Assembly: GCA_018895765.1 (NCBI GenBank)
Contig: JAHINX010000005.1
Location: 1-10,807, forward strand
DNA: 10,807 nucleotides
Direction: 5' to 3'
DNA from: Patescibacteria group bacterium
GTDB taxonomy: Bacteria > Patescibacteriota > Patescibacteriia > GCA-002772895
The position numbers were made by a program, and so were the translations under genes. Below the pieces are notes generated by a model that did no database searches, was not told the origin of the DNA, and saw only the letters and a list, made by a program, of their open reading frames with translations. Shown here in pieces: positions 1 to 7,106 of the stretch. How positions within the stretch are numbered: position 1 is the stretch's first letter; each line of letters opens with the position of its first letter.

Positions 1-1
1 A

Positions 2-172
2 ATCATTATCCCGATGCAATATAAACTGCCGGGGCTCACTGCCAACTTGGATGATGTGCAAAAATTTTTGAAAGAGTACGGAGCAAAAGAAGAAACAATG
101 AATAAATTGAAAATTTCAAGAAAAGATTTACCGGAAGAAGAAACAAAGGTGATAGTTTTGGAAAAAGCCTAA
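2..172 (+). CDS. Probable MBL-fold metal-dependent hydrolase, C-terminal end only
   Basis: Only the last 56 codons are in the window; the start lies upstream. The frame opens with IIIPMQYKLPG, followed by a short amphipathic segment (LDDVQKFLKEYGA) and a tail ending VIVLEKA before TAA at 170-172. The 'PMxYxxPGL...LDxVxKFLKE' arrangement resembles the C-terminal end of COG2220-type (UlaG-like) metallo-beta-lactamase-fold proteins that I recall from Parcubacteria. This is recollection of the family, not a search. The metal-binding HxHxDH motif would lie outside the window, so activity cannot be judged. It is on the same strand as the following gene block and is separated from it by a 150-nt AT-rich repeat spacer. 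The reading frame itself is confident; the family call is moderate. Confidence 0.6.
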   Translation: MIIPMQYKLPGLTANLDDVQKFLKEYGAKEETMNKLKISRKDLPEEETKVIVLEKA

Positions 173-325
173 GGCGCTATGCTTAAAATTCTAAATCCTA
201 AATTTGAAATTCTAAACAAATCCAAATATCAAAGATTTAAAATAGTTATTTTTGAATTTAGAATTTTGAACATTTGAGTTTGTTTAGAGTTTAGTGTTTA
301 GTATTTAGAGTTTGAATTATTTTTT
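173..325. repeat. AT-rich inverted word-repeat spacer
   Basis: The left part (about 185-234) repeats words such as AATTCTAAA, AAATTTGAAATT and CTAAACAAATCC. The right part (about 250-315) carries their approximate reverse complements (TTTAGAATTTTG, GTTTGTTTAGAG, TTTAGTGTTTAG). The spacer could therefore fold as one long imperfect hairpin. No Shine-Dalgarno precedes the ATG at 326, which is preceded by a T-rich run instead. I see no promoter that I would defend. Confidence 0.6.
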
Positions 326-637
326 ATGTCTTCAGACAGAAAAAAAGTACACATGTGGCTTTGGGTAATCGGAGTAACGGTTGTAATCGGAGTTATTTGG
401 ATTGCGCTTACAAATTATAATATCAGCGCGGCTATTGTTAGCGCCAAAAATAGTAAGAGCTCTAACGAAGATACTTTGTCCGGACTGAAAAACGATTTAA
501 AAAAACAAATGGAAGAAATTGATAAAATGATGCAGGATTATACAATGGAAGAGGTGGCAACATCTTCTCCCGTAGCGACAAGCACGGGAGAAAAAATCGG
601 GGAAATGACCACTTTCCCAAATCCCAATGACCAATAA
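326..637 (+). CDS. Small single-pass membrane protein, unknown function (103 aa)
   Basis: I do not recognise this protein. It starts MSSDRKKVHMW, so a short basic N-terminus precedes one hydrophobic helix at about residues 11-28 (WLWVIGVTVVIGVIWIAL). By the positive-inside rule the tail should lie outside the membrane. Residues about 44-72 are charged and probably helical or coiled coil (LKNDLKKQMEEIDKMMQDY). The last 30 residues are Ser/Thr/Pro-rich and look disordered. It lies 48 nt upstream of gyrA on the same strand and may be co-transcribed. No Shine-Dalgarno is visible; the ATG follows a T-rich leader like its core neighbours. Length and layout fit the many small anchored proteins of CPR genomes, but no function can be assigned. 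Confidence 0.75.
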   Translation: MSSDRKKVHMWLWVIGVTVVIGVIWIALTNYNISAAIVSAKNSKSSNEDTLSGLKNDLKKQMEEIDKMMQDYTMEEVATSSPVATSTGEKIGEMTTFPNPNDQ

Positions 638-685
638 TCATATTTTCGTTTTCACTATTCGCTATCGCGAAAATAAATAATTATT
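638..685. repeat. Spacer hairpin upstream of gyrA
   Basis: A small perfect hairpin, TTCGC (658-662) / GCGAA (667-671) with loop TATC, sits in an otherwise AT-only spacer. A looser outer arm is possible (TATTTTCG at 641-648 against CGAAAATA at 668-675, competing with part of the inner stem). No Shine-Dalgarno is visible before the gyrA ATG at 686. Confidence 0.5.
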
Positions 686-3600
686 ATGCCAGAAGAAAAA
701 AATAAAAAAATATTAGAACCGGATAAAAACATCGGCCAGTTGAAAGAAGTCAACATTGTCTCTGAAATGCAGGAGGCATATTTGGATTATGCAATGAGTG
801 TTATTATTTCTCGTGCCCTTCCCGATATCCGTGATGGCCTAAAACCGGTGCACCGCAGAATTTTGTATGCTATGTGGCAGATGGGACTCCGCTCCAGTGG
901 AAAATTCCGTAAATCAGCGACCGTGGTTGGTGAAGTTTTGGGAAAATATCATCCTCATGGTGATTCGGCAGTTTATGATTCTATGGCTAGAATGGCGCAG
1001 GATTTTTCTCTTCGTTATACGCTTGTGCATGGACAAGGAAACTGGGGTTGTTTTACGAAAGATACAAAAGTAAAGTTGACAGATGGACGCTCATTATCGT
1101 TCGGAGAATTGATAAAAGAAGCAAAAAAAGGCGAAAAGAATTTTACTTATACTTTTAATGATGAAACAAAAAGAATTGAAATCGCGGAAATAAAAAGACC
1201 TCGTTTAACCAGAAAGCAGGCCGAATTGGTTCAGGTCGTTCTTGATAACGGCGAGAAGATTCAGTGTACGCCAAATCATCGTTTTATGTTGCGAGACGGA
1301 AGCTATAAAGAGGCGCAGAATTTATGTAAGAACGAATCGTTGATGCCGCTTTATTCGCGCTTTTCCACGAAAGAGGATGATTCAAATATTGTGGATTATT
1401 TCATGATTCGCCAGCCACAAACCAGAAAGTGGGAATGGGCGCATCATTTGTCTGATGAATGGAATATTAAAAATGGAATTTATGAAAGAAATAGAGGGCG
1501 TATCCGCCATCACGCTGATTTTAATAAGAAAAATAATAATCCGGATAATATAGAAAGGATGAATTGGAAAGAACATTGGAAGGCGCATTATGAATTTATG
1601 AGCGAAAGACATAAGAATGATTCGGAATATGTAAAAAAATTAGCCGAAGGCAGAAGAAAATATATTGAAAGCCATAAATATCTTTTTGCGGAGCGCGCAA
1701 GAAAACTTAATAAAAAGCTTTGGGCAAATTCTGAATTTCGGAAAAAACAATCGGAAAGAATTAAAGAAATGTGGACAGACCCGGAATATAAAAAGCGAAT
1801 GTCAGAAATGTCAAGTAAGAATCTTAAAAAATTGTGGGCTCGGCCGGAGTTTCAAAAACTTTTGAGCGATTTAAAATCTAAAGAATTAAAGAATCGCTGG
1901 CAAGATAAAAAATATAGAAAAGAAATGGCAGAAAAAATGAAAGAAATTTCTATTAGGCTATGGCAAGATAACTCACATCGCGAAAAAATTTCAAAATTAA
2001 GTAAAGAACGATGGGTCGACCCTGAATTTAGAAACAAGCAATCAAAGATATCCAAGAAACTTTGGGAGAATCCGGAATATCGCGCGAAATATTCAGACAA
2101 TCATTTTAGTGAAATGGCTGAGGTTCTTTGGAGTAATCCCGAAATGCGCGAGTTGCATAGCAAAAAAGCGAAAAAGCAATGGCAAGATAAGGAATTTCGT
2201 CAGAAAATTAGCAAGGGCATTAGTTTGAGAAATAAAAAACGCTGTCAAGAAAATCCTGATTTAATGAAAAAGCTTTCAGAGAGAGCGGCTATCAGTTTAA
2301 AGAAAAAATGGCAAAATTCCGAGTATAGAAAGCAAGTGATAAAAAGTAAAATTTTGGGTTATGTTTCAAAACTGCTAAGTATAGAAAAAGAGATAACGCC
2401 CGATATTTATGAAAAGCAAAGATATAACAACGGTATTCCAAAATTAGCAACAGCATTAACATATTTTGGAGATTTCAATGAAATTGTAGAAAACGCGAAA
2501 TATCATAATCATAAAGTCGTTTCAGTCAAGAAACTCAAGAAAAGAGAAGATGTCTTTGATTTAACAATCGACGGGACGCATAATTTTCTTTTGGATGCTG
2601 GAATATTCGTTCATAACTCAATTGACGGCGATTCGCCGGCTGCTATGCGTTATACAGAGGCCAAGATGCAGGGCATTGCCGAAGAGCTTATGTTTGACAT
2701 AGACAAAGAAACGATAGACTTTGTACCAAATTACGATGTTACACAAAAAGAGCCAAGAGTTTTACCGGCCAAGCTTCCAAATCTTCTTTTAAACGGATCA
2801 ATGGGTATTGCCGTCGGTATGGCGACAAATATTCCCCCGCATAATTTGACGGAGGTATGTGATGCAATAAGTCATCTGATAGACAACCCTGATTGCGGAG
2901 TTGATGATTTGATGGAGTTTGTTAAAGGACCGGACTTTCCGACCGGAGGAATTATTTTTGATAAAAATGAAATAAAGACAGCTTATGCTACAGGGAGGGG
3001 CGGAATAGTTATGCAGGCCAAAACGGATATTCAGGAAGAAGATGGAAAATTTAGAATCATCATCAGTGAGATTCCCTATCAGGTGAATAAATCAACTTTG
3101 ATAGAAAAGATTGCCGAGCTTGTCCAGACTAAAAAAATAGAAAGCATTAGAGATGTCCGTGATGAGTCCTCAAAAGAAGGCATTAGGATTGTGATAGAAC
3201 TTAAAAAGGATGCCTATCCTAAAAAGGTTTTGAACCGTCTTTTTGTTCTTACCCAACTTCAGGGAACTTTTCATGTTAATATGCTGGCGCTTGTAGATGG
3301 TATTCAGCCCAAGGTGCTCACCTTGAAAAATGTTTTGGAAGAATATATAAAACACCGCCTTGTAGTTATAAGGCGCCGGGCAGAATACGATTTAACCAGA
3401 GCCCGTGAGCGCGCTCATATTTTGGAAGGCTTGAAAATCGCAATTTTAAAAATTGATCAGATTATTACTACAATAAAAAAGAGTAGCGATAAAGACGAAG
3501 CAAAAGTAAATTTGATAAAAAAATTCAAACTCACAGAGATTCAGTCGGTTGCCATTTTGGAAATGCGCTTGCAACAGTTGGCAAATATGGAACGGATAAA

Positions 3601-4735
3601 AGTTGAACAGGAATTGAAAGAAAAGCAGGCTCTCATAAAAGAATTGGAAGATCTTTTGAAATCAAAAAATAAAATGGAGGGTGTTTTGAAAGACGAGATA
3701 AAAGAAATTAAAGAAAAATATGGAGACGAGAGAAAAACAAAAGTTGTCTCTCATGGAGTCAAAGAATTCAAACCAGAAGATCTAGTCCCAAATGAGCCAA
3801 CGATTGTGATGATTACTCAAGATGGATATATCAAGCGCATTCCGCCGGATACTTTCAAAAGCCAGGGCAGAGGCGGAAAAGGTGTGATGGGTCTAACGAC
3901 CAAAGAAGAAGATATTGTGGAGGTCCTTTTTTCAACAATGACGCACAATGACCTTTTCTTTTTCACAACCCGTGGCCGAGTATTTCAGCTCAAAACTTAT
4001 GATGTCCCGCCGGCAACGCGCACAGCAAAAGGCCAGGCATTACAGAACTTTTTGCAATTGGGACCAAATGAAAAGGTTTCTACGGTTCTTTCTTTTGACG
4101 ATATCAGTGAAGAGAAATATCTTGTTATGGCAACCAAAAAAGGGTTGATTAAAAAAGTGGCAATTAGCGAATTTCAAAATGTCCGCCGCTCCGGCCTCAT
4201 TGCTATCGGCCTTCATGATGACGATTATTTAGAGTGGGTAAAGCCTTCAAGCGGAAATAATGATATAATGATAGTAACATCGCAAGGACAAGCAATAAGA
4301 TTTAAAGAAACAAACGTCCGCGCAATGGGCAGAACCGCAGCCGGCGTTCGCGCCATCCGTCTCAAGAAAAATGATTATGTTGTTGGCATGGATGTCGTAG
4401 ATCCGAAAATGGTCAGCAAAAATATTTTAGACTTACTTATTGTCACAGCAAAAGGCTATGGCAAAAAGACTTCGTTAAAATCATATAAAGTTCAGGGAAG
4501 AGGCGGTTCTGGAATTAAAACGGCAAATATTACTGCAAAAACTGGCGAGATAGTTCGCGCTTTTATCGCCAATACCGAAGACGACGGCCGAGATATGATA
4601 ATAATTTCGGAAAAAGGACAGGTTATCAGAATGAAGTTTGGTGGCGTTCCGTCTTTGGGACGGGCAACTCAGGGCGTCCGCCTGATGCGCTTCAAAGTCG
4701 AAAGCGATAAAGCCGCGTCAGTTACATTAATATAA
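686..4735 (+). CDS. gyrA: DNA gyrase subunit A precursor containing an intein
   Basis: This is the A subunit of DNA gyrase, the breakage-reunion subunit that works with GyrB to introduce negative supercoils. The precursor is 1349 aa. Removing the intein (residues 122-644) leaves 826 aa, a normal GyrA length. The N-terminal domain shows the quinolone-region motif [10 protein letters not shown] (residues 89-98), with the Ser and Asp of susceptible enzymes (Ser94, Asp98). The catalytic pair Arg655-Tyr656 lies in [10 protein letters not shown], which is Tyr133 after splicing. The C-terminal domain has a GyrA-box-like QGRGGKG (residues 1060-1066) and beta-pinwheel blades, arguing for gyrase rather than topoisomerase IV ParC. 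The reading frame is intact through the insertion. The ATG at 686 has no Shine-Dalgarno; it is chosen because the family's N-terminal region follows it closely. It lies in a co-directional block with rpmF, nusB and rnc. Confidence 0.97.
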   Translation: MPEEKNKKILEPDKNIGQLKEVNIVSEMQEAYLDYAMSVIISRALPDIRDGLKPVHRRILYAMWQMGLRSSGKFRKSATVVGEVLGKYHPHGDSAVYDSMARMAQDFSLRYTLVHGQGNWGCFTKDTKVKLTDGRSLSFGELIKEAKKGEKNFTYTFNDETKRIEIAEIKRPRLTRKQAELVQVVLDNGEKIQCTPNHRFMLRDGSYKEAQNLCKNESLMPLYSRFSTKEDDSNIVDYFMIRQPQTRKWEWAHHLSDEWNIKNGIYERNRGRIRHHADFNKKNNNPDNIERMNWKEHWKAHYEFMSERHKNDSEYVKKLAEGRRKYIESHKYLFAERARKLNKKLWANSEFRKKQSERIKEMWTDPEYKKRMSEMSSKNLKKLWARPEFQKLLSDLKSKELKNRWQDKKYRKEMAEKMKEISIRLWQDNSHREKISKLSKERWVDPEFRNKQSKISKKLWENPEYRAKYSDNHFSEMAEVLWSNPEMRELHSKKAKKQWQDKEFRQKISKGISLRNKKRCQENPDLMKKLSERAAISLKKKWQNSEYRKQVIKSKILGYVSKLLSIEKEITPDIYEKQRYNNGIPKLATALTYFGDFNEIVENAKYHNHKVVSVKKLKKREDVFDLTIDGTHNFLLDAGIFVHNSIDGDSPAAMRYTEAKMQGIAEELMFDIDKETIDFVPNYDVTQKEPRVLPAKLPNLLLNGSMGIAVGMATNIPPHNLTEVCDAISHLIDNPDCGVDDLMEFVKGPDFPTGGIIFDKNEIKTAYATGRGGIVMQAKTDIQEEDGKFRIIISEIPYQVNKSTLIEKIAELVQTKKIESIRDVRDESSKEGIRIVIELKKDAYPKKVLNRLFVLTQLQGTFHVNMLALVDGIQPKVLTLKNVLEEYIKHRLVVIRRRAEYDLTRARERAHILEGLKIAILKIDQIITTIKKSSDKDEAKVNLIKKFKLTEIQSVAILEMRLQQLANMERIKVEQELKEKQALIKELEDLLKSKNKMEGVLKDEIKEIKEKYGDERKTKVVSHGVKEFKPEDLVPNEPTIVMITQDGYIKRIPPDTFKSQGRGGKGVMGLTTKEEDIVEVLFSTMTHNDLFFFTTRGRVFQLKTYDVPPATRTAKGQALQNFLQLGPNEKVSTVLSFDDISEEKYLVMATKKGLIKKVAISEFQNVRRSGLIAIGLHDDDYLEWVKPSSGNNDIMIVTSQGQAIRFKETNVRAMGRTAAGVRAIRLKKNDYVVGMDVVDPKMVSKNILDLLIVTAKGYGKKTSLKSYKVQGRGGSGIKTANITAKTGEIVRAFIANTEDDGRDMIIISEKGQVIRMKFGGVPSLGRATQGVRLMRFKVESDKAASVTLI
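1049..2617 (+). mobile_element. GyrA intein with HNH homing endonuclease (523 aa)
   Basis: This is an in-frame protein-splicing element within gyrA. Block A starts at Cys122 ([13 protein letters not shown]). Block B has Thr195-Pro-Asn-His198 (CTPNHRFML). Block F is [12 protein letters not shown] with His632. Block G ends IFVHN with His643-Asn644, and the +1 extein residue is Ser645. All residues for standard class 1 splicing are present. It sits between the extein motifs HGQGNWG and [12 protein letters not shown]. The central region carries an HNH nuclease, [20 protein letters not shown] with distal His297 and His301 (residues about 254-301). A long Lys/Arg/Trp-rich repeat array follows (about 342-548). 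The well-known mycobacterial GyrA inteins interrupt the protein after the catalytic Tyr, so this is a different site. Both halves look intact, so splicing competence and possible homing activity are inferred. Confidence 0.95.
1709..2347 (+). repeat. Tandem Trp-led repeat array inside the intein endonuclease
   Basis: Residues 342-554 of the precursor hold about eleven units of the form W-x-(D/N)-P-E-(F/Y)-R-K-x-x-S followed by a Lys/Glu-rich helix. Lead residues are Trp346, 363, 384, 405, 426, 443, 460, 482, 499, Cys520 in place of Trp, and Trp542. Spacings are 17, 21, 21, 21, 17, 17, 22, 17, 21 and 22 residues. The pattern resembles small DNA-binding modules (NUMOD3-like) attached to HNH and GIY-YIG nucleases, but that link is my inference. 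The DNA is not a simple tandem repeat, so the units are old and diverged. Confidence 0.85.
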
Positions 4736-4739
4736 AGAT

Positions 4740-4842
4740 AGCACTTAGCGTATAGCGTTTAGGGTTTAGTGAAAAATGTGCCGTTTTGCGACAGATAATT
4801 AATACCCTAATTGCTAACCGCTAATCGCTAAACGCTAATTTT
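4740..4842. repeat. Inverted word-repeat spacer between gyrA and rpmF
   Basis: The left arm (about 4743-4769) is made of TTAGCGTATAGCG and TTTAGGGTTTAG words. The right arm (about 4806-4838) has GCTAACCGCTAATCGC and AAACGCTAA, the approximate reverse complement of the left. A more GC-rich stretch (GTGCCGTTTTGCGAC, 4779-4793) sits in the loop. The rpmF ATG at 4843 follows a TAATTTT leader and has no Shine-Dalgarno. Confidence 0.65.
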
Positions 4843-4989
4843 ATGAAACCAAAAGTAAAGACAAACAAGTCAAAGCAGGGACATCGTAGGTCACACGACG
4901 CATTAACGCCGTCTGCTCTTACAAAGTGCAAAAAATGTGGCGCAACAAAACGCCCACACTTTGCTTGTTCGCAATGCGAAAAAGCATAA
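4843..4989 (+). CDS. rpmF: 50S ribosomal protein L32
   Basis: This is a 48-aa protein of the large ribosomal subunit. The sequence reads MKPKVKTNKSKQGHRRSHDA at the N-terminus, with the L32 signature of basic residues followed by RRSHDAL. A zinc-ribbon follows: Cys29-x-x-Cys32 (CKKCG) and Cys42-x-x-Cys45 (CSQCE), with KRPH between the two pairs as in family members. All four zinc ligands are present. It is slightly shorter than the usual 55-60 aa, having a trimmed N-terminus relative to the common MAVPKRKTSKS start and a short tail after the last Cys. It lies between gyrA and nusB on the same strand; L32 near rnc is a common bacterial neighbourhood. The ATG has no Shine-Dalgarno, like the other core genes here. 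Confidence 0.93.
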   Translation: MKPKVKTNKSKQGHRRSHDALTPSALTKCKKCGATKRPHFACSQCEKA

Positions 4990-5078
4990 TTGCAGATCGC
5001 AAATTTATATGTTGTGTTCCGCAAGGCGGAACTAATAATTAAATTTGAAATTTGAAATTTAAAATTTGAAATTAGAAT
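4990..5078. repeat. Spacer with GC hairpin and AAATTTG word repeats
   Basis: A perfect hairpin GTTCCGC (5016-5022) / GCGGAAC (5026-5032) with loop AAG is followed by four near-copies of the word AAATTTGAAATT (5041-5073) running up to the nusB start. An upstream partial copy (GCAAATTTATA) gives a weak inverted partner. No U-run follows the hairpin, so it is not a typical intrinsic terminator. Confidence 0.6.
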
Positions 5079-5669
5079 ATGGCCAACAGACACTTAGCTA
5101 GAGCCTTAGCAATGCAAACACTCTATGAGTGGGATTTTCGAAATGGAATGGCAGGCGAAGAAAAAATAAAAGATATTGTAGATTATGACAAAGATCAATT
5201 TGCCGCTGGGCTGGATGACAAGGGATTTGTGCAAGAGCTGATTGATGGCGTAAAAAAATATAAAGAAGAAATAGACGCCATTATTATCAAATATGCGCCA
5301 GAGTGGCCATTGGACCAGATTACAACGGTTGACAGAAATGTTTTGCGTATTGGAATTTTTGAATTAAAACATTCTCCAAACATTCCAGCAAAGGTTGCGA
5401 TTAATGAAGCGATTGAGCTGGCAAAAAATTTTGGGGGAGAATCATCCGGAAAATTTGTAAACGGGGTTCTTGGCGCAATTTACAAAGATATGGAAGCATT
5501 GGGAGAAATAAAAGAAGTGGACAGAGAACAAGAAAACAAGAAAACAATAAAACAAGCTTCCAGCCCGGAGGCTCCAGCCCGGAGGGAAAACACGGAAGAA
5601 TCTTCCCACCCTGTCATTCCGAGCGAAGCCGTACCCGGCGAAGCCGAGGAATCTCAACCTTCAGAATAA
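5079..5669 (+). CDS. nusB: Transcription antitermination factor NusB with a C-terminal extension
   Basis: NusB binds boxA RNA with NusE (ribosomal protein S10) and supports processive antitermination in rRNA operons. Family marks are the N-terminal [17 protein letters not shown] (Arg-rich boxA-binding helix), [21 protein letters not shown] (residues about 76-96) and the near-invariant [26 protein letters not shown] (103-132). The folded domain ends near residue 138, a normal NusB length. Residues 139-196 form an extra charged, low-complexity tail (Glu, Ser, Pro, Ala). The DNA of this tail includes a 14-nt tandem duplication (TCCAGCCCGGAGGC at 5559, TCCAGCCCGGAGGG at 5573) and an intergenic-type dispersed repeat from 5612. 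The tail is therefore probably acquired, not part of the family fold. The ATG at 5079 fits the family N-terminus exactly. Confidence 0.95.
   Translation: MANRHLARALAMQTLYEWDFRNGMAGEEKIKDIVDYDKDQFAAGLDDKGFVQELIDGVKKYKEEIDAIIIKYAPEWPLDQITTVDRNVLRIGIFELKHSPNIPAKVAINEAIELAKNFGGESSGKFVNGVLGAIYKDMEALGEIKEVDREQENKKTIKQASSPEAPARRENTEESSHPVIPSEAVPGEAEESQPSE
5612..5660 (+). repeat. Dispersed REP-like repeat translated as the NusB tail
   Basis: TGTCATTCCGAGCGAAGC at 5612-5629 and GAGGAATCTC at 5646-5655 match the layout of a repeat I know as common in intergenic DNA of many bacteria (TGTCATTCCGAGCGAAGCGAGGAATCT), here with about 16 extra bases in the middle (5630-5645). It is read in frame as residues about 178-193 of NusB. 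Confidence 0.6.
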
Positions 5670-5790
5670 AAATAAACAATTCGTAATCCGTAATTCGTAA
5701 TTTGTAATTCGTAAAAGGTGTTGCTTTGTAGAGCAATATCTTAAAAATATTATACGAGTTACCAGTTACAAGTTACGAGTTACTATTATT
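5670..5790. repeat. Inverted word-repeat spacer between nusB and rnc
   Basis: The left arm (about 5679-5715) consists of AATTCGTAATCCGTAATTCG and similar words. The right arm (about 5754-5782) consists of GAGTTACCAGTTACAAGTTA words, whose reverse complement (GTAACTCGTAACTTGTAAC) matches the left arm with T/C changes. A small hairpin TTGCT / AGCAA (5721-5736, loop TTGTAG) lies between the arms. The rnc ATG follows TTATTATT and has no Shine-Dalgarno. Confidence 0.7.
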
Positions 5791-6483
5791 ATGAAAGACG
5801 TTTCCGAATTAGCCAAAAAACTTGGCGTAAAATTTAAAGATATAGATTTTCTAACTACAGCGGTTGCCCACCGCTCTTATTTAAATGAACATCCAAAATT
5901 TCCCTTGGGGCATAATGAACGGCTAGAATTTTTGGGAGATGCGGTAATAGAATTGATAGTAACGGAATACTTGTTTAAAAATTTTCCAAATCCCGAGGGC
6001 GACCTGACCAACTGGCGTGCGTCATTGGTAAATGCCAATACTTTGGGCGACCTATGCCGAGATTTGGGAGTTGACGATTATATGCTTCTCTCGCGTGGAG
6101 AAACAAAAGACAAAGACTCCAAAGCCCGGCTATATATTCTGGCAAACGCTTTTGAAGCGGTAGTTGGCGCGATTTATTTGGATCAGGGATATAAAGTAGC
6201 GGAAAAATTTTTAAAAAAATGTTTGCTGGTAAAACTTTCAGAAATTTTGGAGAAAAAATTATATCTTGATCCGAAAAGCCGGTTTCAGGAAGTGGCGCAG
6301 GAAAAATTTGGCATTACCCCAAATTATAAAGTTTTGAAAGAGGTCGGCCCCGATCATGCGAAAAAATTTACCGTCGGAGTTTATATTGGAGAAGAAAAAA
6401 TTGCCGAGGGTAAAGGTATGTCTAAGCACGAAGCGCAGGTAGATTCTGCTCGCGCCGGACTGGAAGAAAAAGGATGGGAATAG
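5791..6483 (+). CDS. rnc: Ribonuclease III
   Basis: This is a double-strand-specific endoribonuclease for rRNA and mRNA processing. It is 230 aa, a normal length. The nuclease domain carries the signature NERLEFLGDAVIEL (residues 42-55), with Glu43, Glu46 and Asp50 matching E. coli Glu38, Glu41 and Asp45. Glu69 (PEGDLT) matches Glu65. The second metal-site motif reads LANAFEAVVGAIYLDQGY: Glu122 matches the essential Glu117, but Asn119 stands where E. coli has Asp114. The C-terminal dsRNA-binding domain spans about 160-229 (SRFQEVAQEKFG...PNYKVLKEVGPDHAKKFTVGV...GKGMSKHEAQVDSARAGLE). Start chosen by the family N-terminus. It is the last gene of the core block, followed by a terminator at 6574. 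Confidence 0.97.
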   Translation: MKDVSELAKKLGVKFKDIDFLTTAVAHRSYLNEHPKFPLGHNERLEFLGDAVIELIVTEYLFKNFPNPEGDLTNWRASLVNANTLGDLCRDLGVDDYMLLSRGETKDKDSKARLYILANAFEAVVGAIYLDQGYKVAEKFLKKCLLVKLSEILEKKLYLDPKSRFQEVAQEKFGITPNYKVLKEVGPDHAKKFTVGVYIGEEKIAEGKGMSKHEAQVDSARAGLEEKGWE

Positions 6484-6573
6484 AAATTATCAATTATCAA
6501 TTTTCAATTATCAACGAATGAGTCGCTTTGCGACATATTAAGAATGATTATCAATTACGAATAAATTATTTAG
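6484..6573. repeat. ATTATCAATT word-repeat spacer with GC hairpin
   Basis: After rnc, ATTATCAATT-type words recur (6487-6514 and again near 6547-6556). Between them is a perfect hairpin GTCGC (6522-6526) / GCGAC (6530-6534) with loop TTT. The arms here are mostly direct, not inverted, copies, though AATTATCAATT is itself near-palindromic. Confidence 0.6.
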
Positions 6574-6604
6574 GGCGCGGCTTATAGCCGCGCCTTTTGT
6601 TTTC
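6574..6604 (+). terminator. Intrinsic terminator closing the core gene block
   Basis: Perfect 9-bp stem GGCGCGGCT (6574-6582) / AGCCGCGCC (6586-6594), loop TAT, followed by TTTTGTTTT. It lies just upstream of the promoter of the next gene and marks the boundary between the core block and the accessory region. Confidence 0.9.
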
Positions 6605-6605
6605 C

Positions 6606-6663
6606 TTGACAAAATCATAAAAATATGCTAATATCCATATTAACAAAAACCAACAAGGAGGAG
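6606..6663 (+). promoter_or_regulatory. Sigma70-type promoter and strong Shine-Dalgarno for the 92-aa gene
   Basis: TTGACA at 6606-6611, a 17-nt spacer ending in the extended -10 element TGC, then TAATAT at 6629-6634. A strong AAGGAGGAG at 6655-6663 lies 4 nt before the ATG at 6668. This contrasts with the Shine-Dalgarno-less core genes. Confidence 0.88.
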
Positions 6664-6667
6664 ACAG

Positions 6668-6946
6668 ATGCGCTACAATGTGGCAGGGCAGATTACGCCC
6701 GAGACTGAGTGGGAGGATTTTTACTCGGACAACGTGTTTCTTCCTCGCGTGAGCATCGGGTCCGATGCTCCGGAGAAGCTCGCGGATGGCCGGGACTTTG
6801 CGGTGGAGCTTGCGCCGGACGGCTGGTATGACGGCTATGTCCGCACCCTCACGGTGGAGAGCGCCAAGATGGTGCTGGCAGAAGTGAACGGCGTGAAGTC
6901 GGAGGATATCGAGCTCATCCAGCTCGGCTCCTCAGAGAGCTTCTAG
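6668..6946 (+). CDS. Orphan acidic 92-aa protein, GC-rich codons
   Basis: I do not recognise this protein. It is soluble-looking, with no signal peptide or membrane helix. It is rich in Asp and Glu (for example ETEWEDFYSDN, KSEDIEL), and probably a compact alpha/beta fold: VELAPDGWYDGYVRTLTVES suggests beta strands and SAKMVLAEVNG a helix. The codons end mostly in G or C (GTGCTGGCAGAAGTGAACGG, GAGCTCATCCAGCTC), sharply unlike the AT-rich genes on both sides. This indicates either recent acquisition or codon selection for high expression. The second fits the near-consensus extended -10 promoter, the strong Shine-Dalgarno and a perfect terminator 12 nt after the stop. It is a monocistronic unit. 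It could equally be a small regulator or a structural protein; nothing in the sequence decides. Confidence 0.85.
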   Translation: MRYNVAGQITPETEWEDFYSDNVFLPRVSIGSDAPEKLADGRDFAVELAPDGWYDGYVRTLTVESAKMVLAEVNGVKSEDIELIQLGSSESF

Positions 6947-6958
6947 CCACCCCGCACA

Positions 6959-6990
6959 TTCCCTGCAGATTTATTCTGCAGGGAATTTTT
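6959..6990 (+). terminator. Intrinsic terminator after the 92-aa gene
   Basis: Perfect 11-bp stem TTCCCTGCAGA (6959-6969) / TCTGCAGGGAA (6975-6985), loop TTTAT, then TTTTT. Confidence 0.95.
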
Positions 6991-7000
6991 ATTGCTCCAT

Positions 7001-7043
7001 TGTCATCCCGGAATTTTGCATCAGCAAAATATCCGGGATCCAC
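7001..7043. repeat. REP-like palindromic element (TCATCCCGGA type)
   Basis: TGTCATCCCGGA leads into stems CCCGGA (7007-7012) / TCCGGG (7032-7037) and ATTTTGC (7013-7019) / GCAAAAT (7024-7030). The loop is ATCA and A7031 is bulged. It resembles the widespread TGTCATCCCGG...CCGGGATCCA intergenic repeats. It sits between the preceding terminator and the next promoter. Confidence 0.75.
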
Positions 7044-7053
7044 TCATTTGTAC

Positions 7054-7100
7054 TTGACACACTCCAATAATAATGCTAATCTTTAAATAGACATAAGGAG
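7054..7100 (+). promoter_or_regulatory. Sigma70-type promoter and Shine-Dalgarno for the 216-aa membrane protein
   Basis: TTGACA at 7054-7059, 17-nt spacer ending in TGC, TAATCT at 7077-7082; AAGGAG at 7095-7100 lies 6 nt before the ATG. It has the same extended -10 architecture as the promoter at 6606. Confidence 0.85.
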
Positions 7101-7106
7101 AAAAGA

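Noticed and set aside
1709..2347. Possible CRISPR array or DNA tandem repeat in the middle of gyrA
   Set aside because: The periodicity is at protein level with strongly diverged DNA and two unit lengths, inside an intact reading frame.
4990..5040. Hairpin GTTCCGC/GCGGAAC as terminator after rpmF
   Set aside because: No T-run follows the stem; similar small hairpins lie in most spacers of this block, so it belongs to that spacer pattern.
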